Shown here: one piece after another, positions 52,101 to 64,000 of the stretch | Layout of the letters: every line of letters starts with the position of its first letter | How positions within the stretch are numbered: position 1 is the first letter of the stretch | DNA from: Syngnathus acus | Taxonomy: Eukaryota > Chordata > Actinopteri > Syngnathiformes > Syngnathidae | DNA: 64,000 nucleotides | NCBI RefSeq assembly: GCF_901709675.1 | Contig: NC_051096.1 | Span: 7,717,001-7,781,000 of the forward strand | Reading direction: 5' to 3' | The notes under the pieces: generated by a model | The model's input: the letters and a program-made list of their open reading frames with translations, nothing else | Database searches by the model: none | What the model was told of the DNA's origin: nothing | Made by a program: the position numbers and the translations under genes

Positions 52101-52775
52101 TCGCTTCATTACAAGCTGCTGCTTTTTACGGCCCATCTGTAGACTGATCTGCATTCGTCGCACGCACGCAGATACGGAGATACAGTCGGCAGGCCGGGAT
52201 ACAGTCATCTAACCTCCACTCCGGGAAGCATTTACCTGGACTTTTATTTCTCCCTTGATAAGCAATTACAGTTACGGCTAAAAAAATAAATAAATAATGA
52301 TAATAAAGGAATGATGGAAGAAACGTCAGACGCTTTTATGCTTTTACCGGGTTTTAGTGAGATGGATGACACACCCAAAAAAAACCGTCTGTCAGCACCA
52401 TCTTGGATTAAAGAGGAGCCATCTTTGTTTTTTCACCTTAACAGAACAGCTCAAGGAGCGCACAAAAGATACGTATGATGGACGAATCTAGCAACAAGAA
52501 AAAAAACAAAGGCATTTTCCATTAAAAATCTTTCAAATTTGGAGAGATATTCAAGCGAGTAGTGTTCGTCTTCTCGCTCCTTCTTTGACTCAAAAAAACA
52601 GAGTGGATACTCTACAACAAAAATCTTTGCTATTTCTTGAAAATGTTCGCAGTTCTTTTGCAATGTTGTCAAATGTTTCAGGCTCATGCTCCAAACCCGG
52701 CAGATAACTTCAATATATTCCCAATTCACTGGCACATTTCCACTCCAGAGGCCTGTCCCTCCTATCGCCCCTGAG

Positions 52776-52860
52776 AACCTTCACGCTCTTCTCATCCCAC
52801 CATGCATCAAGTTCAAAGTAGTCCTCCACACTTTCAAAGGCTTCCCAAAGCACCTAGCCC
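52776..52860 (+). mobile_element. LINE C-terminal scrap
   Basis: The plus strand reads LHALLIPPCIKFKVVLHTFK. It resembles the C-terminal region LHWLPIxxRIxFKVLLLTFKAL shared by CR1, L2 and Rex-type fish LINEs. It is short and without the expected continuation, so family placement is open. Confidence 0.5.
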
Positions 52861-55354
52861 TTTCCTCCTGCTCCACCACTTGAGGTGTACAAATACATCG
52901 CAGTCATATTCACATCTTTACATTTTCTTGTAAACTGCGCAAAACGGTACGAGTTCCCAAACGGAAATATGAGGTGTCTTTAAGTGTGAATAGCTGAGTG
53001 ACATCCATCAAGGATTTAAAGTAATCACGCCTCTTTTGCTTCTATATACATCAATCTAAAACCGATTGAAAAGATCCAGCAGAAAGCTTTTTCCATTTGT
53101 TTTCTTCCCTTTCAGAAGCTTCGCGCTCTCAGCTGTAATATTTGTGCGATATTAGCACTATTGACAGCGGGAGGACGTCTGTCTCCCTTCACTTTTAATA
53201 ACGTATCCGCTGAGCTGTCTGTCATTCAGACGTGCGCAAATTCTTTTTCTTTTTGATGGCGGCTGAAAGCGCGCATAGAAAAAAATACAAGGCCGTGCGC
53301 ACACACATACACACATACCGTGAGATAATGGTATTATTGAATGTGTGGCATTGAAATTGGATTATAAATGTGGCCATGAGCCAGTCGCTGTTTAACAAAA
53401 AAGTGGAATTCGAAACAAAAAAGCCTTAGCATGGTCAAAGTAAGCAGTTTAAAGATGATCAAGCTGGGGAAATGTCAAACAAAAGTCCACAGATCCACAT
53501 TACATATTTTCATCTATGGCGTTACAGTTCTGCTTAAGCTCCATTAAGTTTTTGAAAAGCTGCAATGTCAGCAACTTACTTTCACACAACATCCCAGCAC
53601 AACCTTACAAGGACAGTGATGAACATCTCTAATAAAGCAACGGTCGCAGCCACTTCAGCGCCGGTGTGATTAAAAGCAATTATCATTATTTATGGAGGCA
53701 TCAACAGCAGGGGGAGGGGAAAGAGATTGCATCCGACGACATCTGGCAGCCGTGAAGATGCATTTTCTCCGTGCGAGCGTGTTGCTAATGCTCGTGGAGA
53801 TCAAACGCTACAGGACTGGGAGGCAACATCTCGCTGGATCTTTATTACGCAGCAAATGCACCTTCATCCCTGCAGCGAGCGAGAGTCCGGCTTTAGAGCG
53901 TCCGTGCCTTCATGTTATTCGGGTGCCGTGTGAACAATTAGACACGGGGTTAGCTGAGAAGTTGGGAAGCAACTCCAGGCCATTTTAGCTCCATTCTGGA
54001 CAACCAGATAAAGAGCAGGTTAGTGCTGAGCCGACTGCAAAAAGCCTTGCTACATAAAAGGCTAAAAGGAATTTAAAAAAGAAAAGGAGCAGGTTGCTGT
54101 TTTCAGTCAGGTCGACACAATTTAAGGGCATTGTGGTCTTTTGAAGACCTTGCTATGCTATGATTCATTTTCTCCATTGCAACTCATTCATTCATTATTA
54201 AAGGGAAAGTCAAAAAATCTTCTTTGCAATCATTTGTTAAATGCACTCCCACTAGTGTAAAAACTTTATTCTGATTTATGGAATATACTGTGCTGCAACA
54301 TAGCTAATTAAAAAAAAATACACATCGCCAAACGAAAAATGGCATCGCTGTGATGTCACAAGGCGCATCTAATAGCTAGCCACTTTGGAACAAACAAAGG
54401 CTAACCAGCGCCAAATACATGATAATTCACGGTTGGCTGCTAAGCAACCAATTCCAAATATACCAGATAGAGTTATAATAGATCGTCCAGCAGCGGAAGG
54501 CAGTCATGGGGAAAAAAAAATATCCTTCCACTAATGCACTGAATTGTTTTACGAGTGAGAACGAGATATCAATATTGAATCACTGCGCGGAGGGCAGTGA
54601 CAATAAAAGAGCATTCTTCACCTTGGCGTGAATTAAAACTCGCCGTGTGCACCCGTGAATATCAGGCAGCGGTATTAATTAAAAGGCGACAATGCTAATT
54701 GGCTCGATCAATAACGGCTCGTTAGGCCCAGAGGGACGGAGCCGGCGTCCAATAGGAAATGGTTTTGTGCAACACATGCGCGCACACGCACGCACTTTGA
54801 AATTGGTGCCATCTGGAAAGACGGCGTCACCTCGGATAGCGAAAGCAGAGGCGGACGGGGTTAGCCAAGGCAGATCGAAAGCTACAGTATGTCCTGAAAA
54901 TTGAATCGATATCCATTAAGAGACTCAACAGCACAGTGAAGCGGAGAGGCTGAGAGAAAGGGATTTCCAAAAAAAGATCAGATGCCATATGTGACATTGA
55001 ACAGAGCTGAGTAAATGAATGCGGCCCTCCAGAGCTGATCAATAGCGCGCGACACTTCTTCGCTCGCTGAACACACATGCACACGCATATGGGCTCTCTT
55101 CTTTTGCCTTTCGCTGTCTTCTTGGCTTTTAGTGTCAAGGCTTCATCGGCGATGATGTTCAGTCCCGCGGAGAAGATGCTCTGTAGCTTCACCTTGAGCA
55201 GGTCATAGTATCTTTGCCTTGGGACAATAAGAAGATGTTTGTTTGCGTGGAACGTTTGTCTAAATACGATAACCGTGATGTCAACGAAGGCACGGCTAGA
55301 TTAACTCTGCAGACTAACAATACCTTGTCCGATCCAAAAGGTCTGTTGAAGAAC

Positions 55355-55830
55355 TGATCCACCCAGTCACAGTAGATGTTCCGCATGACAACAGTTGCCT
55401 TGCCAATTGTGACTCTGATGTCTCTGTCTTATCTTCCAAGGTAGACCAAATGAGTCCGCCTCCACTGACCGTAACTGGTATTCTGGCACTGGCGTTGATC
55501 TTCATGATCTTCTTTGTATTGATCCACAGCCCTGTCTCTACTGATGTTCTTATCTCGCATCTGGTAGAGGCTATCTGAGTGCAAAGTCAAGGTCATCCAG
55601 TTGTGTTCCATTCCTGTTCATCCCTGCTGTGGTGCTCTTCATGTTCCAGGAGGAAGCGGAATGATGACAGTGGACAACCGGGCTGACTGTTTGACCAAAA
55701 CAACTCTGCACTCCAATTGGTCGAACTAGACGAGGTAGATGATGTCTCTATATAGTCCAAGTCATTTTCTTCCATCTTCTCCAATGTAATTCTTGACATT
55801 GTCCAGACCATGATTCCATTGTAGGTCTTG
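55355..55830 (-). mobile_element. RTE-type LINE reverse transcriptase relic
   Basis: Pieces of one reverse transcriptase occur in the right order on the minus strand but in different frames. They are QPGCPLSSFRFLL (family RQGCPLSPFLF), QLDDLDFA (palm motif, with the DD catalytic pair that should follow lost), INTKKIMKINASARIPVTV, VYLGR and DIRVTIGKATVVM. Stop codons and frameshifts between pieces make it clearly dead. The wording fits RTE/BovB-like elements. Boundaries are approximate, and no 5' end or tail was found. Confidence 0.78.
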
Positions 55831-57396
55831 AGATCTCACTTCCTCTGTCTCCCAGTTAAAATTTCAGCTACCATTTACTAATTTAGAAGTGACACCTTCA
55901 ACTTTATAACCTTTCCTGTAATTCTCATGCCAAGAACTGCCAACTCTCAAAGTCTCTCTCTGCTCGATGTGACGGCGGTAATGAACATTGACGTCCCTAG
56001 GGGTCGCCAGAGGGTTTTTTCTTTTTTTCCTTTTTAAAGCCTCCCTTTCAGCAGCCACTTCAGACGGATCTTTGACTTGTCCTCAAAGAAAGTGACAGCA
56101 AGTGTGTTGACGTAGGGGTGGAAGCCTGCGCAAGGTTAATGCTGCTAAGTGATGGATGAATTTTTAAGCGGTACGCTGTGTACACATTAGTGCCAGTGGG
56201 GACACGCCCAGCATGTGTGCTGTCTTGGCCAAACTCTCTTCCACTGGTGAAGACTTTCTCGAAGGTTCTAGTAATGGTTTTAAGCAAATGGGAGGAGTCT
56301 GCAAATTTATAAAAAAAAAAAAAAACTAGTAACTCAAATATTTTTTTAAATGACTGCAGCACGTAACCATTGCATGTCAGCAGTTACGAGGACGATTGTG
56401 TTTGTTAGAAGACCATGCATCTGCTTCTTGCAACTACTGTGGTTAACACACCATTATACAACTTACCCTGGCACTGTCTATTAAAGTAGGGCGGCAATTG
56501 GGGGAAACATGCTATATGTTTATTTGCGCTAACACCATCAGTGCATGCGTTGCTTGGCTAGCTTTAGTATGCGCGTGTCAATCTGTGTGGGTATCTAATA
56601 GGCGCGCTTACTGCAGTGTGACTTATTAAATCCAACGTCACGGCAACCTCCCCGGAGAGCTGAGTGGCAAATACAAGCATTACATGCAAACACACGCTCG
56701 TCAAAACTTCAAACATTACATTCAGAGATCGAAATTAAAAGCTTGGATATCTGGCTTAATTGGGCATCAATGAATCGTTTTCAAGTTGACTATGATTCCC
56801 AGACAAACAGTCGTGAAAATCGTTCAGATGAGGTCAATATATCATTTGGCGCACATCAAACTTCTTTTATGTCGCTCGCTACACTTTAATTAAAATACCA
56901 AGGTATTAGACCGATAACCACGTTTTGGGGCATTTTTTGTCAGGCTTACACAAAATGGAAGTTGGTCATTGTTTTGGCTATGAGACTTCATCAGTGTCCT
57001 GTCAAGTCAAGATCCATTTACTGTGAGGACATTATTACGTCGTCACACGGACACACTGTCATTGGCGAGACTTTTTATGATGTAATATTACACCATTGAG
57101 CAACGTCTGTTAATCGTTGTACGACAATTAAAACAATAGCAATCCAGTTGGCGTAAGTGGAAGGTGTACTTTCCACCTGGACGGATTAACATGGGATATA
57201 TGCGGCGTACATGTATTTCCGTTACGGACACACACCTCCGCATTCATATCCAGGGCTTTACACCTCCCCCGTTTTGTCTCCGGGGACAGTGCTGACATTT
57301 TCTCCCTCATTTGAAATGCATGACCCGAGCCACACTGGTGTACATGTGCACAGCCCTTATGCGTATTTGCTGGTGTGCCGCATGTAATAGTGTGTC

Positions 57397-57413
57397 GGGG
57401 GGGGGGGGGGGGG
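57397..57413 (+). repeat. G17 homopolymer
   Basis: 17 consecutive G followed directly by TATATAAGG. A second G-rich run lies near 57455-57465. Confidence 0.9.
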
Positions 57414-58963
57414 TATATAAGGGATGAAAGAAATAGATGTGAAACAAGTAGGAGGTGGGGGGGGGAATAAAACAAGACGTGTCTCCTGTGGTGGCAGAAC
57501 ATATGTTAAGTCTAAAATTGCCACACACATACAAAAACACTTGTTCAGGTATTTACGTCAGTAAAACACCCATTCCCAATGAGAGCAAACATCATTTAGA
57601 CAAAAGCAGTGCTTTGGCAGCGCCAGTAGTGCAGTGCCTTGTAGGCATTTATCATATTACGAGAGGGGCACTGCACTCGGATGACAGTTAATAATGATGA
57701 AAGTCCAATTAAGACTGTCTCTAGAGTTAATTAAGGTTTTATGATCGGACACAGTAACACTAAGCACACTTGAAAGGTCACAGGTCACCTTTCCAGGCCA
57801 AATCAATGGAAAGGTCCACATGCTAGCGTATGCATCACCTTTGTTCATCCGCCGCATAGGATCACATTTACTCGTCGATTAACTTTTACAATTACCACAG
57901 AAGGTCAAGTATGGCGGCAAAGCAGGGCTACATGTTTAATTACAGAAAGGTTGCCGTCGTAGGTTACTATTTATTCACCGCTAGTGTTTCTCTAACCGAG
58001 GTTGCATCCAAATGTTTTACCCCAATTTTTGGCTGACTGTTCTGTTTCATCTTGAGAAAAGAAAAGCTCCTTTGAATGGGATGTGCATCTTAAGCCCAAG
58101 CTGAATATTAAACAGTCCAAAGTCCACAATGGCAACATCAGACATGTTTGCTTTTTTCCTTTTTGGTGCGCAAACAAAAACAGGCTGGCTCCCTGTCAGT
58201 GAAAAGGCCACATCCATTATCTGACTGAGTGAGTGCCTTTGTCAGCTCACACTTGAGCAGTGTCACTACAACTGATATCGCGACTTGATCACGCTCGCAC
58301 GAGGAACATGACACAACACTTAAAAATACACTCCAAGTATGCTTTTAAATCTTGGTGATATTTGGAGTTCCGGGTAGCGTCTCACAATTGTTTTTATTTG
58401 ACTATTCAACATCTAGGAAGTTTATGATGTCATTTATTAAACTTTGATTTTTCATTCAAAATGTTTTCTGCTTGACTTATTTTTGATTTGGCATTATTTA
58501 TTTAATTGGCAAGCACGCAGCCGGTGAATTGACTATTTAAACAAACCTAACAGATGGGTTGGATTTCTGTTTTTGAGTTTCTAACTATTCTATTGAGTTC
58601 TCAAAGTTTCAACTTAGAAAACTCTCAAGTCAATTTAATTGTGATTTGCAAAGAGCTGAAAATATCCCGTCACGAAAACAGAAGGCTAGTGCTCATTATA
58701 ACTTTCAATCATTGAAAACTAGGGATGCTTATTGGGCATAATAATGAACACATTTCGTCCAAATAACAGAACCAAAACAAAATTAGCGATTCAGAACATT
58801 CCCACATGATCTGACTTTTGAGCCTACGAAGACGGGCCACCCAAAGCAGGCGTCCTGGCCGCCCTGGTATGTGATCAGAACGCGGCTACCGCCATTCTAA
58901 ATGAACTTAAGTGAATAATGTGAAAGAAAAGAGCGGAAACAAAAAGAATAATTATTCAACATG

Positions 58964-58987
58964 GTGTGTGTGTGTGTGTGTGTGTGT
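58964..58987 (+). repeat. (GT)12 microsatellite
   Basis: 24 nt of pure GT in the intron between CUB1 and Sushi1. Confidence 0.95.
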
Positions 58988-60439
58988 CCGCGCGATCATC
59001 TGTGATTCCTTCTCATCAGCACAATATCAAACCGCCTCTGACATGATGCTAAATAATACATCACTCCCTTTCTCTGCCGCCCGCCCGCCCGCCCTCATAC
59101 ACACATACATACAAATGCATACAAGCGTGCATGTGTGCTGCCCCATGAATTAATGATGGTCTGGCAGTCTTCACAGGGAAAAGTGCATGTGTGGAGATAT
59201 CCCACAATGACATCAAAGCAAGAAAATCTCATTCTTAATATGAAATTGCATGGATTGGAAGAAAGCATCGAGGAGTCTTCTACACGTTAACATGGCGGAG
59301 GACCTTCCCCGGGAGTTCACATGATCACGTCTTGTTTAGATCGTTGCAGCATGACACTTGCCCCAGCAGGGCCCACACCTTTTGCACTAACTTCCACATC
59401 AAAGTTCTTCTGAATCTAAATTTGATCTCGACATAATGAGTGCTAATTTTAGCCACCGCTTCAGCTATTTTTATTGATGTATTTATTTTGTTTCTATCCG
59501 GGCTTTCATCTGAGAGAATCACGTCGAGTTGGTTACCTGCCGCAAAAAAAGGAAGAGTTAATGTGGACGTTATGGGAAGAGGGAAAATGGATCTGTGGCA
59601 TTCTTCGAAGTCAGCGCCACACGGCAGTACGGTAAAAAAAAAAATGGGCCATGACCTGAATTACTTTCCAGGCCAACGAAAAAATGGAGTCCCACAAAAT
59701 CAGTCGTTTTGGAGAGCAACCAGAGTTGAAATCGATTCATCTGTCAGTCGGCTGGCCGGTTTTAAAATTGCACTTGGAACAGGCTTAATTTGCACGCTCT
59801 GTGCTCAACTTTCGAAACCGTCCATTTTCACTGACTACAAAAATGGAGGCCTGGCACTTTGGATACCGCAAAGAAAAAGATTTGTCTTTTTTTTCCGCCG
59901 CCGATACATCTGAAACGAAGAGTCTTTGGTAAGTGGGTTCATCTTGAAAATGTCCCACTTTTTGGGTCACACCGTGGCACTTTTACCGCCCGACGCGATC
60001 GCTCACACAACGCGGGCCGGGCTTGACAGCAGCTCGCTGTGGAGAAGGAATTAAAGTGTCACCATTGACAAGCTGAAAAGTGAACATGTCAAATCCTTGA
60101 GAACTTTCTCTGAGGTCCTTCAAAGATGCTGGACTTGGGGGGGGGAAAGGGAGGCCTGCATATTGCCACGGTCCACGAGCAACGCGGTGCCTTCAGGGAC
60201 ATTTTGTAACTCACTCCGAATCTCACATTCAAGCTTGTTTTTTTCCTACAGCTTGTAAAATACAATTCTCTTCTTATCACTCTCCTTCAGATTCAGTTTT
60301 TTTCAACGGAAAAAATACGAGAGCCCATCACAACCTTGACTCGACTGAAAACAACATCTGCGAGAAGTTTTTTGCTCATTCAAATCGAGGCGAGCTGTGC
60401 CTCATTTTTTTTCGCCAGCACTGTTGCTGCAAACACACG

Positions 60440-60442
<3 letters not shown>

Positions 60443-60526
<84 letters not shown>
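60443..60526 (+). repeat. (AC)42 microsatellite beside donor
   Basis: 84 nt of pure AC, the longest microsatellite here. In the csmd3 transcript it is (GU)42 starting 17 nt into the intron after the CUB1 exon. Confidence 0.98.
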
Positions 60527-60528
<2 letters not shown>

Positions 60529-60542
60529 TGACACGTTCTGAC

Positions 60543-60655
60543 CTTCGTAGATGAGCTTGAAGCCGTGTGCGGAGACGGCAAAGTCGCTCGTCAGCCTCAA
60601 AGAGAAGACATTCCCGGTGCTAGTGACCGGAGGAGGCACCTGGAACCCGGTTAAC
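60543..60655 (-). CDS. csmd3: csmd3 exon: CUB1, second half
   Basis: 113 nt, residues 1-37, entered on the third base of a codon and left in phase 1. It encodes the C-terminal half of the first CUB domain, a beta-sandwich module used for extracellular protein contacts. It opens with LTGFQVP and carries the hydrophobic strands FSLRLTSDF and GFKLIYE that close the fold. The acceptor is TGTAG at the high end; the donor is GAAG followed by GTCAGA. The partner exon with the CUB1 cysteines and acidic residues lies upstream of the window. A 42-unit GT repeat in the transcript begins 16 nt after the exon. I am sure of the exon and fairly sure of the paralogue. Confidence 0.93.
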
Positions 60656-63600
60656 CTACACAGGCACAGAAAGAAAATACATCAACAACACTGTCATCAT
60701 TTCTGAGTTGCCTCATAGTCAGCAAAACACAACCTGAAATTTATTGGCCTTTATTTGATTTAATTATTAGGTTTTATTTGATCTAATGTCAAATTCTACC
60801 AATGGAGCAGCCTACCAATACTATCATTTTGAATTAGTCTATTACTCTCAAATTAGAAACACATGCATTGTAGACTGGGAACTTAATATATATAATATAA
60901 ATAATAATGAAATAATATAAAATATACCATATATAATGTAAGATAAATCTATCAAGTACATTTTCAACAGCTGTAACAAAACGCTGTCTACATAAAACAA
61001 AGAAGAAAGGAAGATAAGGCACATAATTACACACTAATGCATTTAGCATCTCATTAAGAGGTTTTTAATCATCGAGTCAAAAATTGGTAACCGCACCGAG
61101 AGTATAGACGGTGTTGAACAACAATAGCCGCACACGCAAATTGTCTTCCAGGAAATCATCTTCCTATTTATACTCGGCCGGTTTGATTACACCACTATTT
61201 GTGTTTGCTCCCCTCAGCCCAGCCTCTGAGGTACAACGCGTCTCCATTATTTCAAAGTACATTTTAAAAAAGGACCAAGCGCTGGGGGTGCGTGCGGTAG
61301 CTCAGTGGAGTGGGCTTTTAAATAAATCATGCAACAAGATTAAAGCTCATAGACTTGTGACATCACGCTGTTGCTTGATATATAAACAGGAAAACATCCA
61401 GGAGGAAGCACAAAGGCGACGCTGCAATGGTGGATTTTCTGAAAGGAGGCACCCAACTATATCACTTTTTTTCCCCAATTACTTTGATTGATTTTTCAAT
61501 ATTGTCTTCGGAGCTATAAGAAAACGGACGTGCATAAAAAGTGTGGAAAAAGACTTCACTCTTTTTCGATTCATATGGATCTCCGCAGCGGTTAGCTGAG
61601 GTCGTAAAGTAATAGTTTTGGTTTTAATTGACTGAAACATTGTAAAAAAGGAAATTATATATTTTTTTACATATAAATATGCGGATACACAAAATGCACA
61701 AGGCAATAATAGATAATAAATAATACCTCTGTGAGCTAAAAAGAAACTTTGGCTATCGCTGCCAAATAGGCCAAAAAGGGATCTTGTTGCAAAAAGCACT
61801 TGGTTCCAAAGAGCCGTCTTCGAAAATTCGCTTTCCAACATGTTCTGACAGTTGGCTTTGTTGTTGCCGACCTAGCTTTGCTCCTCGCACTCTCTTCAAT
61901 CACGCCTTTTCATCTTTTAGACCGCACGTCCATTTATTCATTTCTTCGACAAACATGAGTAAAAGTCTCCTCGGTCTCTTCTGCTCTCTGGAAAACAACT
62001 GCCATCCTCTGTTTGTGCAAAGACACTTTTCTAGCAAAGATATAGCAAGTTGTTTTTATTTTTTTAATCATGTCAAATATGAAGATAAATATGAAAGAGA
62101 CCTGGCTGCAGAAACTCTTGAACTCGTTTACAAGCCGGGGCTATCATTAAGCACATCTGCCACAGTATTTGTTAAAAAGGCCCAATTACTTATTTTACTT
62201 AGTTAGCCTCCAACTGAGTTTTGCATTTCAGACTAGCATCAAGCTAGCTGATAGACTTGCATTTTGCACTTATGGTAACGTATTCTCCACATTGAAATAG
62301 ATTAAAAATAAACAATGTCCTCATCGGAGATGGCTGTGTTTGAAAGTACATCAAAATGAGATCGATACACACGATAGCGAGACGTAAGTCACAGCCCGGT
62401 CGTCCAACGCTCCTGAATATGCCGTTTAATCAGGAGGCTTTATGGCAAGTCATGCGTGCAGGGTCGCCGGCGGACATAAATCAGTCTCGGTGGAACTGAG
62501 TTGCTCCACCCCACCCGGCCCGGCACACTTGTGGCTGTTTTGTTATTATTTTCACATAGTAACCATGACAACTGAGCTGCTAAGTGGCATCCTTGAGTGA
62601 ACAACACAAAGGTGGGCAACTGTGTCAGTCATGATACCAACATGAAGTGAAATTGGAGGAACGCTGAGTTGCCATGCAGGATCCTCTTATCGGAGAATAG
62701 ATTTCCAAAATGTCCAATCAAGTTCCACAGCTTATCATTTTCATCTCATCCCAACATCTGTGTTTGCTTTAGTGCCTTGAACGCTTGGGCCTACTACGCT
62801 ACTGTAGTCCAATTTTGGAAGAAAAAAAAAACTCCGATTTCGTTTTTTGATCAACATTATTATCACTCAAGTCGTTTCTATTCAAACATCTTTTCTTATC
62901 GTTTGCCATCACCTCACATTAATTCACCAGCTCCACAGACGTGCACGTTCACGCGCGCTTCCCTCGTTAAGGCCGTTAATGATGTTTTTATCTGAGTTCA
63001 CAAACGTCTGCTTCTGTTATTTCGCCGCGTTTCATCATGCGGCATCTCGTTAGCATTCATATAATCATCAGATAAACTCTGGTTGACACGAGAGCACGCA
63101 CACACTGAGGAGGAGATGAGGTCCAGGGGTTAGAATTGTTCAGGTTGGCTGCTGAGTCAAGGGCATGCACATCCATTTTTCTATCATGTTCTTCACTGCG
63201 GACATTCACACTTTTTAACTTTTATATTATGTGCAAGGAGGTTGAAAAGCGAGAAATCTCTATCAGTTGAGAAGATTTTTTCCATTCCATCAATACTTTT
63301 TCTCCTGTCTGCAGCTTGATTCATTTTCCCAGTCACGTGCAAAGTTCAGGGTCTGGAATCATGTGATTGATTAACAGCACTGGTCTCTGTGACATGTATA
63401 CGCACACGCAAATATACATATGTATACTCACACATACAGTCACACACAAATGCACACCCATTTTCAGTACGTGTTTACAATCGACGGCGAGTCCTCGGTG
63501 TCAAGTAAATTAGTCACTAGCCAAGCCACATCAAGGTTCTTGGCTATGGTGGTGGGCCATTCATTAAATTTGTCTGTCTACCTGTGTTCCTGCACCATTT

Positions 63601-64000
63601 GTGTTCAGCTGAAACACACTGTCCAATGATGGCTAACTTGCTGCAAACATGGTGGACATCCCACAACAACAGTCCACATAAATGGCAGTCACACCAGCTC
63701 TTAGCACCGACAGCCAATTCCTCGCAGGTTCGGGATTCGACGGAACCCCCCCCCCCCCACCCCCCACAGGAAGCGAGGCACTCTGACGTGGGGGGTTGAA
63801 TAGCAGATTAACCTCGCTGTCAGCCCCAGAGGTTCAGAGGGGAACACGCTGTGACTCAGACTGACAAGTCGTGATGCAAGCTAAACACCAAGGCAGCCTT
63901 TTCTTGTCAGGAAATGCATTTTCTATGCATCTTTAAAAAAAAAATAAAATAAAAAAACCACGATCCAAAAAAAAAACAATGCCTCTTCATTTTAAAATTT
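60656..64000 (-). other. csmd3: intron upstream of CUB1 second half (part)
   Basis: At least 3345 nt of intron reaching the window end. It has a near X-box at 62559-62572, a C13 run at 63746-63758 and A-rich runs near the end. I looked for the exon with the first half of CUB1 and did not find it, so it should lie beyond 64000. Confidence 0.8.

Larger units (their letters stand above)
49140..60542 (-). other. csmd3: intron between CUB1 and Sushi1
   Basis: An 11403-nt intron. It has a LINE C-terminal scrap near 52776-52860, a decayed RTE-type reverse transcriptase near 55355-55830, a G17 run, and GT and AC microsatellites. I recognise no exon or RNA gene. Confidence 0.85.

Noticed and set aside
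54827-55270. Minus-strand open stretch including RQRYYDLLKVKLQSIFSAGL
   Set aside because: It looks protein-like and adjoins the RTE relic, but I recognise no family, and the surrounding sequence gives no convincing exon. A translated search of this stretch would settle it.
59440-59913. 157-codon plus-strand open frame with hydrophobic start
   Set aside because: No signal peptide logic, splice context or family similarity; likely chance.
61285-61320. tRNA-like start GGTAGCTCAGTGGAGTGGGC
   Set aside because: It resembles an A box, but no B box or cloverleaf follows at the right distance. Not a tRNA gene.

Overview
This window is a piece of a teleost fish nuclear genome. It holds the 5' part of one large gene on the minus strand, a CUB and Sushi multiple domains gene. 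The peptide matches CSMD3 better than my recollection of CSMD1 or CSMD2, so I call it csmd3, with the csmd3a or csmd3b duplicate unresolved. The fish assignment rests on the compact introns (82-166 bp in places, against a human locus of about a megabase), the high microsatellite load, and a decayed interspersed repeat with the tail typical of ray-finned fish. No bacterial, viral or plasmid features were seen.

Nineteen coding exons can be placed exactly. They run from high to low coordinates between 60655 and 328, and total 3005 nt. Every exon-exon junction is phase-consistent, and the joined frame is open for 1001 complete codons. Domain order from the N-terminal side is: second half of CUB1; Sushi1; CUB2; a short basic linker; Sushi2; CUB3; Sushi3; CUB4; Sushi4; CUB5; Sushi5; CUB6; Sushi6. 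The signal peptide and first half of CUB1 lie upstream (above 64000). The remaining CUB/Sushi pairs, the tandem Sushi array, the transmembrane segment and the tail lie downstream (below 1). Residue numbers in the entries count from the first complete codon in the window.

Layout: 1-6000 is exon-dense (Sushi3 to Sushi6, nine exons). 10.2-22 kb has six spaced exons (CUB3, Sushi2, linker). 22-64 kb is mostly intron with four exons (CUB1 half, Sushi1, CUB2). The introns carry microsatellites, homopolymers, fragments of a SINE-like repeat, decayed reverse transcriptase fragments from at least two LINE types, a pair of AT palindromes that may bound a small element, a telomere-like G-rich tract, and a strong RFX-type X-box. 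I found no second protein-coding gene and no RNA gene.

The most useful observations concern splicing. An 82-bp intron is flanked by a GC donor that the reading frame requires. Exon 9 has two donors 2 nt apart. A 42-unit UG repeat starts 17 nt into one intron, and a C24 run lies just upstream of the linker exon. I saw nothing that amounts to a new biological system.
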